From Enterococcus faecalis 13-SD-W-01 (GTDB taxonomy: Bacteria > Bacillota > Bacilli > Lactobacillales > Enterococcaceae), in assembly GCA_000415185.1 (NCBI GenBank), contig KE351647.1:1-64000 (forward strand): a stretch of 64,000 nucleotides of DNA. Direction: 5' to 3'. The notes under the pieces are model-generated. The model saw nothing but the letters and a program-made list of their open reading frames with translations, was not told the origin of the DNA and searched no databases. Positions 44,364 through 53,300 of the stretch are shown one piece after another (the first letter of the stretch is position 1; every line of letters starts with the position of its first letter). The position numbers and the translations under genes were made by a program.

Positions 44364-44480
44364 AGGTTGTGAAAAAAGCGTTTTGTCCCGAGTATTAAGA
44401 CTCTTTTCAAAGTGGAAATAGCTTTTCATATTTTCACTTTGAAAAGCTTAATACCGAGGGGCAGCTTTTTGAACACCGTG
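44362..44480. repeat. Large hairpin repeat, copy B
   Basis: AGAGGTTGTGAAAAAAGC...CCGAGTATTAAG pairs with CTTAATACCGAGG...GCTTTTTGAACACCG; inner stem TTTTCAAAGTG/CACTTTGAAAA with AATAGCTTTTCATATTTT at the apex. Starts inside the stop codon of the ABC gene. Confidence 0.75.
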
Positions 44481-44482
44481 GA

Positions 44483-44604
44483 TAGAGGTTGTGAGAGAGC
44501 TGTTCAGCTCCAACGCGATAAGACTCTTTTATCAGGGAAAATGGCTTTTCACATTTTTTCTGATAAAAGCTTATCGTTAAGGAGCTAGCTCTCGAACACC
44601 GTTT
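44483..44604. repeat. Large hairpin repeat, copy C
   Basis: AGAGGTTGTGAGAGAGCT...CGATAAG pairs with CTTATCG...AGCTCTCGAACACCG; inner stem TTTTATCAGG/CTGATAAAAG with ATGGCTTTTCACATTTT at the apex. Same length and layout as copy B but with different, compensated stems. Confidence 0.75.
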
Positions 44605-44607
44605 AAT

Positions 44608-44784
44608 GAGAGGTCGTTTTCTCAGTGTTCTGTTCCGAACACCAAGTAGGTACTATTAGACATCGAATCATTCCATTCTTCGTGTTTCACAGCATTAATT
44701 CTCTTTCTGATTGGGAAATAGCTTCTCATATTTTTCAATCAGAAAGCTTAATGTCGAGGAACAACTGAGAAAACACCGTTTAGT
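44608..44784. repeat. Large hairpin repeat, copy D with extra insert
   Basis: AGAGGTCGTTTTCTCAGT...GCATTAA pairs with CTTAATG...CAACTGAGAAAACACCG; inner stem CTTTCTGATTG/CAATCAGAAAG with AATAGCTTCTCATATTTT at the apex. Longer left arm region with about 60 extra bases. Confidence 0.65.
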
Positions 44785-44815
44785 GGGAGGTTATAAACGA
44801 ACCGCACCAAACACT

Positions 44816-44855
44816 AAAAGCAGCAAAACATTTTTCATGTTTTGCTGCTTTTTAT
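44816..44855. terminator. Bidirectional terminator
   Basis: Stem AAAAGCAGCAAAACAT / ATGTTTTGCTGCTTTTT between the ABC unit and the convergent B3/4 gene. Confidence 0.85.
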
Positions 44856-44887
44856 TCTATCTAAGAAATCAGCTATTCAACCACTTT

Positions 44888-45601
44888 TTATACCAAAGGA
44901 ACTTCTGGATTTTCTTTTGTCGCTGTATAACTTTTCCCTTCAACACCTAGATGTTGTACAATCAATTCTTTTAATTCTTGCATCGCTTGCGCAGCACGTT
45001 GATCTTGTTCTTCGTTAACTGCCTCAATGACTAAGACTGCTTGTTTCGTTGTTTCTTGAAGCATTGTTCGTTGCGCTTCCCGCCAGTTCAAGCATCGGCA
45101 CACTGCTCCTTCATCATCAAAGTAAATGATTTCTTCTGGAAGTGCTGGTGCATCTGTTTCGGCACCCAATGGAAAGAATGATTCTCCGCCAGCTGCTTTT
45201 CCTAAATGCAAATCGCCGCTGATTGCTTCTAAATCTTCTCCCCCGCAAGGAACTGCGTATTTCATAGATACACTGTTATATATATCTACCAACGGATTGA
45301 TTGGATAAAAATCGCGGTCTTGGCTGACTCTTTTTAATAATGCTTCGATTGAAGAACGGGCGCCTTTTTTCGTTTTGAATTGGCTGAACGCATTTCGCCA
45401 TTGCTCAATGACAGAATTTTGACTAAAGGTTTCTTCACCTAAAAATTTTCGTGCTTCCTTTTTCCCCTGCGCTAATAATTCAGTGTACGCTGCTTCTTTT
45501 TCTGTGTCAGCTTTGTTATCAATATTTTCAACAACCAATACATGGATGGCTGCTTCAGGAAATAGTTCCCAAAATTCTGGATCAACAATAAATTTTTTCA
45601 T
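44888..45601 (-). CDS. B3/4 domain protein
   Basis: 237 residues with one B3/4 domain as in the phenylalanyl-tRNA synthetase beta subunit (SSIEALLKRVSQDRDFYPINPLVDIYNSVSMKYAVPCGGEDLEAISGDL, about 85-135). Free-standing B3/4 proteins bind amino acids or act on mischarged tRNA; function unproven. Follows the GNAT gene by one base, so the two are translated together. RBS AGAGGAG. Confidence 0.8.
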   Translation of the reverse strand: MKKFIVDPEFWELFPEAAIHVLVVENIDNKADTEKEAAYTELLAQGKKEARKFLGEETFSQNSVIEQWRNAFSQFKTKKGARSSIEALLKRVSQDRDFYPINPLVDIYNSVSMKYAVPCGGEDLEAISGDLHLGKAAGGESFFPLGAETDAPALPEEIIYFDDEGAVCRCLNWREAQRTMLQETTKQAVLVIEAVNEEQDQRAAQAMQELKELIVQHLGVEGKSYTATKENPEVPLV

Positions 45602-45602
45602 T

Positions 45603-46130
45603 TTAAATGGCTCCTCTTATCTTTTTTTCTAACAATATATCCGTTTGCTTATCTGTTCCCATCATAAAAGTATGGGCGGAAAATGCATGATAACCCATCT
45701 TTTCATAAAAGGAGCGTGCTGGGCTATTTTCCTCCCAGACACCAAGCCAAACTCTTTTTTTCTGCAATTGTTTTGCTTTTTCTTCTGATTCTTTTATTAA
45801 ATATTCTCCCAGACCCATCCGCTGATACGTTTTTTTGAGATAGATCCGTTCAATTTCCAAGGCATCTGCCCCTTGTTCTTCACTTTGCGCCGCGCCAATA
45901 TTCAATTTCAAATAACCAGCAGTTTGGCTGTCTTTTTTCAAAAAGTAGAAAAACGATTCTGGATCGTTCAATTCTGCTTCAAGCTTTTCTAAAGTAAATG
46001 CTCGTTTCAAGTAATCATTCAGATTTTCTGGCTGATTCTGTGCAGCAAAAGTCTCTTCGAAGGTCTCGATACTCAATTCTTGCAGCGCGAAAAGATCCTG
46101 TGCTTCACAACGAATCAATTCTTTCGACAT
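45603..46130 (-). CDS. GNAT acetyltransferase
   Basis: 175 residues. The acetyl-CoA site is visible as RIYLKKTYQRMGLGEYLIKESEEKA (Q/R-x-x-G-x-G/A) near 105-130, followed by VWLGVWEENSPARSFYEKMGY. Substrate unknown; similar proteins are annotated as spermidine or N-terminal acetyltransferases. ATG 46130 chosen for the GGGGGTGG ribosome site; the longer frame overlaps the upstream marR gene's end. Confidence 0.85.
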   Translation of the reverse strand: MSKELIRCEAQDLFALQELSIETFEETFAAQNQPENLNDYLKRAFTLEKLEAELNDPESFFYFLKKDSQTAGYLKLNIGAAQSEEQGADALEIERIYLKKTYQRMGLGEYLIKESEEKAKQLQKKRVWLGVWEENSPARSFYEKMGYHAFSAHTFMMGTDKQTDILLEKKIRGAI

Positions 46131-46143
46131 CTTTCCACCCCCT

Positions 46144-46596
46144 TTAATAAATCCGTTTGTTGCCATCCTTGATGTAGTCCCAATCTTTTTCAACGTTTCT
46201 TTTCATTTTTTTCAATAATCTCGAAAATTCTTCTGCTTCTTCTGTAGTAAAATCTTGCAATGCGGTACGATTGGAATACTCATTTTCTCTAAGAATAAAT
46301 GCCGCACCTTCTGCACCTTTTTCCGTAACATACAGCCGTTTGATTTTTTTGTTCGTTTGGTCGTTCTTTTTTTCAATAAAACCATTTTTCTCCAACTTTT
46401 GGATTGCTCGAGAGGCCGTTGTACGATCGACTTTGATCATTTCTGCCAAGTGGTCTGGGATGATCCCAGGATTTTCTTTGATGCGAACGAGGTACAAATA
46501 TTGTCCTCGCGTCAAGTCCAAGTCTTTGAACTCGATATTGGCAATTGAATCCAGGGCTCTAGAAATCACACCGATATCTCTAAGTACTTCTGTCAT
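46144..46596 (-). CDS. MarR-family regulator
   Basis: 150 residues, complete winged helix: PGIIPDHLAEMIKVDRTTASRAIQKLEKNGFIEKKNDQTNKKIKRLYVTEKG (about 40-90). ATG 46596 is 7 bases after AAGGAG; a longer start would sit on the operator. Begins a three-gene unit with the GNAT and B3/4 genes and probably represses it through the dyad at 46610-46625. Confidence 0.9.
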   Translation of the reverse strand: MTEVLRDIGVISRALDSIANIEFKDLDLTRGQYLYLVRIKENPGIIPDHLAEMIKVDRTTASRAIQKLEKNGFIEKKNDQTNKKIKRLYVTEKGAEGAAFILRENEYSNRTALQDFTTEEAEEFSRLLKKMKRNVEKDWDYIKDGNKRIY

Positions 46597-46609
46597 CGCT
46601 TCTCCTTTT

Positions 46610-46625
46610 TGTTGCATTTGCAACA
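46610..46625. promoter_or_regulatory. MarR operator candidate
   Basis: TGTTGCATTTGCAACA, 7-bp arms, between the ribosome site and a minus-strand -10 TATACT (about 46638-46643) with -35 TTGTAT 16-17 bases further. A site just after the start of transcription fits autorepression. Confidence 0.6.
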
Positions 46626-46701
46626 TTTAAAGAATAGTATACTCGTTTTTTTGAAAAATACAAGTTGAATATGGATTTTTAAGTCCAAAAATCTTTTACA
46701 C

Positions 46702-46731
46702 AAAAAAACAGGAGGTGCGAGGACCTCCTGC
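46702..46731 (-). terminator. Terminator after LPMO gene
   Basis: Stem CAGGAGGT / ACCTCCTG followed by T7 on the minus strand. Confidence 0.75.
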
Positions 46732-46741
46732 ATTACTTAAC

Positions 46742-48115
46742 TTATTTTACTACTTGAAATAAAGTTGGTGCTTGATCTGGCGCCCAAGTTGTATCGCCAT
46801 AGTTCACGTGTGTTTGAATCACGCGATAGTTGCTGCCTTTGTAAGAAATCATTTCTCCTGTTGTATATGTTTCAGGAGATGAGAAAGTACCAGCTTTCCA
46901 CTCACGGTATTCTCCAGGTGTTTCTTCTTTTTGTGTTCTGGCAGTTAGTACATTGCTTGCTTCCGAGATTTCACCAGTGCTGCTAACAGCTGTCACGTAA
47001 TAATTGTACGCTGTATCACTTGTTAAATCGCTGTCTGTATAACGAGTATCTGCTGTTGTTGCCACAAGTTTTTCATTTCTGAAAATTTGATACTCTTTGA
47101 TTCCTTGTGTGTGTGAAGAAGGTGACCACATTAAATCAACACTATTTGTTGTTGTTCCCATTGCATGTAAGCCAGAAGGTGCTGTTGGTATTTCCGTTTC
47201 TGAATCTGATTTAGTTGTGATAGTAAGAACGCTGCTTTTTTCTGAAACTAAACCTGTTCTTCCTACTGCTTCAATTTGATAGTTGTAAGAAGTTTCTGGC
47301 GTTAAATTGCTGTCTGCATAGCTTGGATTTGTTACATTTTTAACCAATTTCCCATCACGATAAACGTTATAGGAAACTGCATCCGTTTGTGCACGCCAAT
47401 TCAGAACCGCAGTTGTTGCTGTAACAGAGGAGGCTGACAAACCAGTTGGCGTTGCTGGTGTTGTTGGAATATTTCCATCTGGTGTCACATTCACATCGAT
47501 AACATTGTAGAAAGCATTTGGTGTATCTGCTACGTCCCAAACAGCTAAAATCACGTGGTAGCCTAAACGATTTTCAGGAATATTGATTTGATGTGTCAAG
47601 TTATTCGATGCTGCTGAGCCGTCATGATTAATTACGCCGATTTCTTCAAATTCACTGCGGGCAAGTGGTTTATTTGGATCCCATCCTGGTTTAGTCATGT
47701 AGTAGTGCCATTTTGTTGTACTGTGAGCAGCCGTATAATGCCAAGTAACACTTAAAGGACCTGTTTTGATATCTTGTTTTTTCCAACGATCTGCTGTTTG
47801 ATTATCTAGAACAAAGTCATTGATTTGACCAAGTCCGCCTTCTGCTGAAGCAATTTTCCCATCAGCAGGTCCCGCTTCAGGAAATCCTTTGCGTGCCTCT
47901 AATGATTGAGGATTATTGATAACTGCTCCATAAAGTTCGAAGGCTTTATCATATCCTAAAATGGAAGATTCTTTATCCAGCGAACCTTGGTAACCGCGGC
48001 TTGCTGGAGCTTCAACGTACCCATGCGCATCAGCAACATCTCCATTCATAAAAAATGCTCCGGCAATACCAACTGTTAATAACACTGCACTTACCTTTTT
48101 TTTACTCAAAAACAT
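46742..48115 (-). CDS. Multidomain chitin-active lytic polysaccharide monooxygenase (AA10)
   Basis: 457 residues. Signal peptide ends ADA/HGYVEAP so that His31 becomes the N-terminal copper ligand; the second ligand is the His of AAHSTTKWHYY (about 132). AA10 domain to about 200, then two fibronectin type III domains (about 205-290 and 300-390, each with LxWxx and YNYxVxAV), then a C-terminal CBM5/12 chitin-binding module (YTTGEMISYKGSNYRV...TWAPDQAPTLFQVV). Oxidatively cleaves crystalline chitin; in enterococci related enzymes are linked to host glycans. Monocistronic, downstream of a Mga-like gene. Confidence 0.92.
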   Translation of the reverse strand: MFLSKKKVSAVLLTVGIAGAFFMNGDVADAHGYVEAPASRGYQGSLDKESSILGYDKAFELYGAVINNPQSLEARKGFPEAGPADGKIASAEGGLGQINDFVLDNQTADRWKKQDIKTGPLSVTWHYTAAHSTTKWHYYMTKPGWDPNKPLARSEFEEIGVINHDGSAASNNLTHQINIPENRLGYHVILAVWDVADTPNAFYNVIDVNVTPDGNIPTTPATPTGLSASSVTATTAVLNWRAQTDAVSYNVYRDGKLVKNVTNPSYADSNLTPETSYNYQIEAVGRTGLVSEKSSVLTITTKSDSETEIPTAPSGLHAMGTTTNSVDLMWSPSSHTQGIKEYQIFRNEKLVATTADTRYTDSDLTSDTAYNYYVTAVSSTGEISEASNVLTARTQKEETPGEYREWKAGTFSSPETYTTGEMISYKGSNYRVIQTHVNYGDTTWAPDQAPTLFQVVK

Positions 48116-48178
48116 CTTAAACTCCCCTTTTCTACTTTAAAATTATTTTAATAACATTACACTTATAATATAGAACAC

Positions 48179-48194
48179 CAGTAAAGCGCTTAAA
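48179..48194. promoter_or_regulatory. cre-like site upstream of LPMO gene
   Basis: AGTAAAGCGCTTAAAA keeps the AAAGCGCTT core of the CcpA box but lacks the outer TG/CA. Lies about 70 bases upstream of the LPMO start; carbon control of a chitin enzyme would make sense. Confidence 0.3.
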
Positions 48195-48229
48195 AGGCAT
48201 AAAATTTCCAAAAAACGGAATTTTTTTAC

Positions 48230-49728
48230 CTAAACATGATCATTATTGATACTTTCAGGGGAAATCTTGTCCCATGTCGTTACATTGTTCTCGTAAAATT
48301 TGAGTAATAAATCAAGTTCAGCTGCATTCACATAATTAGATATGGAAATAACTGGTATATTTGAGAGTTTTAAACAAGATACATTGGTCAATATGCAATC
48401 ATAGTTGCTTGCATTTTCTATCAGATTTTCTGTCATCGTCACATTGGCAATTTCAAAAACGAAGCGCGGGTGAAGATGATGTCCTAATTTATCTTTTAAG
48501 AATTCGGCATGTTCTTTAGTAGAATCTAAAAATAAACATGCCCGGATTTTCGGCATGAAACTTTTGATTTGCTCGAGCAAGCCATTCCAGCTTGTCAATA
48601 ATTCGAAGATGATTTGATGTGTCAATTGGGAATCATTTTTCCCATCTAGGAGCTGCTTTTCAATTTTCTGTTCTAAAAAATCAACGACAAAATTACATTC
48701 AGAAGAAATCCCAACAAAGAAATCCTGGATTTTGTCGTAAATAATATAGTATGGTCCGCTGATAGATAATACTCGGTATAGTTTAATCAACAGCTGTTCT
48801 TTATTCGTGCATGCGATTTCAAAAACCTCTTCTAGTTCATGGATCAAATCTAACAAGCGATTCAGCAGATTTTGTCCTTTTTTACTTTTTTCTGTTACAA
48901 GCAGCAAATCTTCAAAACTGCTGACTTGCAATTGTTCGATAGCTAGATAAAACAAATCCTGAATATTGTTATCCGTCAGAGGTATGTGGAACTGTTCTTC
49001 AAATTTTTTTGCTAAGTTTTTTTCAACTACTATATCTATTTGTTTCTTTTCGTTCACAGTTTTTTGCACAATATAATGTCCTAGTTGGATTCGTTTGATT
49101 GACAAATAGATACTCATTTTCAGACGATTCAATTCGCCATAGTAAAAAAAGGAGGCATCTATTTTAGGGAGATTTTTCAATAAAAAATAATCAACAAGTT
49201 CATTGATTAGATTCATCTGTTTTCTGTCACATACATAAAAAACATGTTCATATTTTTCTATCATAAATTGGGCCATAAAATTCCTTAACGTGTGCTCTGA
49301 TCCAATCAGATGTCCCGAAGTATCAAAAGAAAATCCTTTTTCTTTGAGCACCGTATTTAATCTGCGCATTCTTTTTCTCGTTGTTTCTTCAGAAAAGAAA
49401 TTCATTTCACAAAAGTCATACAAATCTGAGAAGTCTTTTAAAAAGAATATTCAATTAGAGAAAACTCCCAACTTTTCGCCAATATTTTCGCATATACATA
49501 GCTTTTTCCTTGTTCTGGTTGTGTATGTAAGTATATTTCTGCCTTATCTGTAGTCTCCAAGTATAGAGGTTGTATAAAATCATTGATTACTTGGATATCC
49601 TTTTTAAGGGTACGTTCCGTTACTTTAAGTATCTTTGCTGTTTCAGTGATACGTTTCCATCCATGTCCCCAGAGTATTTCCAATAATCTTAAGTGCCGCT
49701 GGTCTACTTTGTTTAATATTCTTCTCAT
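48230..49728 (-). pseudogene. Mga-like virulence regulator, frameshifted
   Basis: Two frames make one protein. The first (49728-49438, 96 residues) has a Mga-type winged helix (WKRITETAKILKVTERTLKKDIQVINDFI) and ends EYSF-stop; the second (to 48230) has the second helix-turn-helix (EETTRKRMRRLNTVLKEKGFSF) and the long PRD/EIIB-like body. Adding one T to the T5 run at 49440-49444 joins them: EYSFLKDFSDLYDFCEMNFF. The total of about 498 residues is the usual size of Mga/AtxA-type proteins. Either inactivated, misread, or read through by -1 slippage on TTTTTA. Next to the LPMO gene and WxL locus 2, its likely targets. Confidence 0.75.
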
Positions 49729-49739
49729 ACACTCACCTC

Positions 49740-49914
49740 ATTAGTTTATTACGAAAGAGAATAACAGTTATTTTTATAAAAAAAAAGTCAATTACAAATT
49801 ATACGAGTTGCTTAAATGTAATTTCCATTAATTTATAATAATTTTATTTTATATAATAACACTATTCAATAAACAGATTGTCTGGCATACACTTTGTTTT
49901 TGTATAAACTCCAA
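49740..49914. other. AT-rich intergenic stretch
   Basis: Upstream of the Mga-like gene and downstream of WxL locus 2. No gene seen; should contain the Mga-like gene's promoter. Confidence 0.4.
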
Positions 49915-49955
49915 TAAAAAACTTTCCAGCGCCAATAAGGTACTGAAAAGTTTTC
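49915..49955 (-). terminator. Terminator of WxL locus 2
   Basis: Stem AAAACTTTTCAGTACC / (GG)CGCTGGAAAGTTTTTT on the minus strand, about 120 bases after the last gene's stop. Confidence 0.65.
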
Positions 49956-50072
49956 GACTGTTAGATAAATTATTCTTGGTGAGGTATGGTAAGTTTAGAA
50001 ACGTTGGGATTTTTCTCTATCATCTATTCATGTTTATTCTATATTCTGTTTTTCATTTGTATTATTTTTCAT

Positions 50073-50345
50073 TCATTCTTCATTCGTTGACTTAGAGACT
50101 TTGTTCAGCCAGCCAATTGCCACTAATGAAATCAATGCTAATCCGATTTTTTCTAATGTTTGAGAAGATAGTTCGCTCGTCTTTGGTAATTCGGAAGTCT
50201 TTTGGGGTACAAAACGTACGGTCACTTTATTTGTATATCTGTCTTCTGCACGAATCTCTTCCGCAGAGACAGGTTTAGATACAAAAATAGAGACAAATAA
50301 CATACAAAGAAATACAACACTGCATTTTTTCCACTTATTCATCAT
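50073..50345 (-). CDS. Short sortase-type protein of WxL locus 2 (LPKTS)
   Basis: 90 residues from ATG 50345 (or 50342). Signal peptide to about 28 (LFVSIFVSKPVSAEE), 25-residue spacer, ELPKTSEL, hydrophobic helix (IGLALISLVAIGWL) and a weakly basic tail (NKVSKSTNEE). It corresponds to the LPKTG peptide of locus 1, but Gly of the motif is Ser, which would weaken or alter sortase use. Its start overlaps the stop of the giant WxL gene. Confidence 0.65.
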   Translation of the reverse strand: MMNKWKKCSVVFLCMLFVSIFVSKPVSAEEIRAEDRYTNKVTVRFVPQKTSELPKTSELSSQTLEKIGLALISLVAIGWLNKVSKSTNEE

Positions 50346-53300
50346 ATTGATTCGCCCCTTGACTAGGATCGGCTACTAGCTCCCAGCTGATAGTTGTTTT
50401 ATAAGTATCTTCATTTGCTAGTGTTGTGGAAGGGATATTTAAATGGACACCTGCAGTTCCTTCATTCCCAAAGTAAATATTCGTATATCCTCTCATAACA
50501 TCATTTCCGGCATTTGGAGCTTGATAACTGAGTAATTCTGTTGGCTGTGTGTCCAATACTAAAGATTCTGGAAAATGAAGAGCATTCTCTTGATCGCTTT
50601 TAACAGAAATATTATTCAAGGTTATTCCAGCCCCTTTTAGCGAATTTCCTTGAGAGTCTTGGAAAGGACTTTGATACACTTGAAGCGACCAGTTGTTTTC
50701 TCCAATAAAATCAGCAAGCTGGAGACTTAAACTAGTTTGATTTTCTGTTTTTGCTGAAATTGTTTGAGAGAAGCTGCTTTTTTGGATCGTTCCAAAATCG
50801 AATGCTGGAACATCTGTCAGCATTCGTACTCCCTGCACCGTAAAAGGAATTTCATATTCCTTTTGGATAAAGTTGCCGTTGCTTAATTTTTCTTGTACTT
50901 GGATCGTCCCTGTCGTTTGACCTACTGTTGTACGATCCGGATATCTAGTGAATCCAACGACTTCGACATTTTTTGCACTACCAAACTCAAGATATGTTTC
51001 TGCTGCTGCATCTAACTGATGGTCACTCATCGTTTGCGAGATCGTTGCGTTTTTAGGAGTTAATTGATTGATAAATAATAAGCTCAATCCATCGTTCGTA
51101 GTCTCATAATAAGTTGTTTGATTTACCAATCGATTAGTTGGATGAATATCTGCTTCAACACCATCGGTATACAAACTAATCATTCTGCCAGCACTTAACG
51201 ATTCTTGATGGTATACCTCTACAACATCTCCTACTTGAACAGTATTTACACCGAAATCATCTATGATATCAAACTTATAGTCTCGACCATAATACGTAAA
51301 GTTTCTCTGATAGTTTGGTAAATTCAGTGCTATATTCTGCTGTCCTGAAATCAAGCCTATTTTCAAATAAGCAGTGTCTAAAAAGAGCCCTGTATGAAGC
51401 TGAAGATTTCTGTCTTCTGAACCCTTTGTTCCAATCAATTGTAGTTGATTGCCAGCTCTTATTAATGAAAGTCCTAAACTTTCGTGACGACTTGTCCCTT
51501 TCAAAAGCAGCGTATTCCCCCATTGGATATTTACAGGAATTTCCACTTCAATAGTCTCCGTCGTTGCTTTATGTGTGATGGACGCGTTAATTGTACGACT
51601 ACCAACTAAATTCATGATTCCATTTCCGCTGATTTTTACTTCAAAGTCATTGGTAGATAAGGGTTGGCTATTATATTTAACGTTTTCGACTACTTGACTT
51701 GGATCAAGTGTTTCACCCAGGTTTAATGTTTGTGCAACAGCGGATGCTTCTAAACCAACCGTCACAGTAAATGGAACATCATACGTCATTTGTACATAGT
51801 TGCCATTGCTTAATTTCTCTTGAACTTGAATCGTTCCTGTCGTTTGACCTACTGTCGATCGATCTGGATATCTAGTGAATCCAACGACTTCGACAGTTGG
51901 TGTACCTGTTAGATTTAAATAAGAAGCAGCTTGCTGGTCTAACTGTTTATCGGTCATGTTTCGACTAATCGTCCCTGTCCGAGGTGTTACTCGATCAAGC
52001 AATACTTGACGGTAACCTGTGGGCGTCAATTCTAGGTAAGCAATATTGTTTCTGTGAGACAACGCACCTTCTACTTCATTATTGAAAATCCTTAATCGGA
52101 AATTTGGTTCTTCGTGATAAACCTTTAGAATATCTCCATGTGTAATGGAAATCGTTCCAATATCACGGACATGATCGTTTACATTTCTGTTTCCAGCAGC
52201 TTCATAACTAGTAACTGTGTTCAACTCACTAAGCGCTTGTTTTGATTCCGTATTTCTCAATACTGCTAATGAGTAATACAAATCTGGAAAGCTAGGATGG
52301 ATGGGCGCCGCTGCGGTATAATCGCCGCGCCGAGCTACCAATTTATTTTCCCCAGGTAAATAGGCTAAGGCACCTGCAGAACGATCCGCATGCCCTCTAA
52401 AAAGAAGTGTTTCTCCCCACGTAATTGTAACGAGTATGTTTACTTGGATTCGTTCACCAGAAGCTTTATGAATGATGGTCACCGTTGTGTTTCTGCTTCC
52501 TGGTACGTCAAGGTCTTGCTCAGGATTATACTCTAACTCATAGGCATCCCTTGCCAACACAGTGTTATTATACTTCACTTCGCCCACTGCTTTTTCTAAA
52601 TCAAGAGATTCTCCTAAAGTTAAAGATTGTGCCACAGGAGCGGCTTCTAATCCTTGATGAACAGTAAAGGGTACATCATACGTCATTTGGACGTAGTTCC
52701 CATTACTTAATTTTTCTTGGACTTGAATCGTTCCTGTCGTCTGTCCTACTGTTGAACGGTCTGGATATCTAGTGAACCCAACGACTTCAACGATTGGTGC
52801 GTTGCTTAAATTTAAATAAGACGCAGCTTGTTGATCTAATTGATCATCAGTCATATTTCGACTAATTGTCCCTGTGCGAGGCGTTACTCGATCAAGTAAT
52901 ACTTGGCGGTAACCTGTGGGCGTTAATTCTAGATAAGCAATATTGTTTCTATGAGACAATGCACTCCCAGTTTCATTTCTAAAGATCCTCAAACGAAATT
53001 GTTCATTAGCTTCTGCATGATAGACTTTTAGGATATCCCCATGTTCAATAGAAATCGTTCCAATATCACGGACATGCTCGTTTACATTTCTATTTCCGGC
53101 GGCCTCATAACTAGTAACTGTGTTTAAATCATTGAGTGCTTGTTTTAATTCAGTATTTCTTAACACTTCTAATGAGTAATATAAATCTGGAAAATTTGGG
53201 TGGATTGGGGCTGCCTGTGCATAATCTCCACGGCGGGCCACAAGTCTCTTTTCCTCCGGAAGATAGGCCAAGGCTCCAGCAGAAGTATTGTTCTCTCCTC

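Noticed and set aside
44608-44784. Tandem repeats as a CRISPR array
   Set aside because: Units are 120-180 bp hairpins with compensated stems, not short identical repeats with unique spacers; no cas genes.
49440-49444. Programmed frameshift as the firm explanation for the split Mga-like gene
   Set aside because: A -1 slip is possible on TTTTTA, but there is no clear downstream stem and a second gene shows the same T5 defect, so an indel or miscall is as likely.
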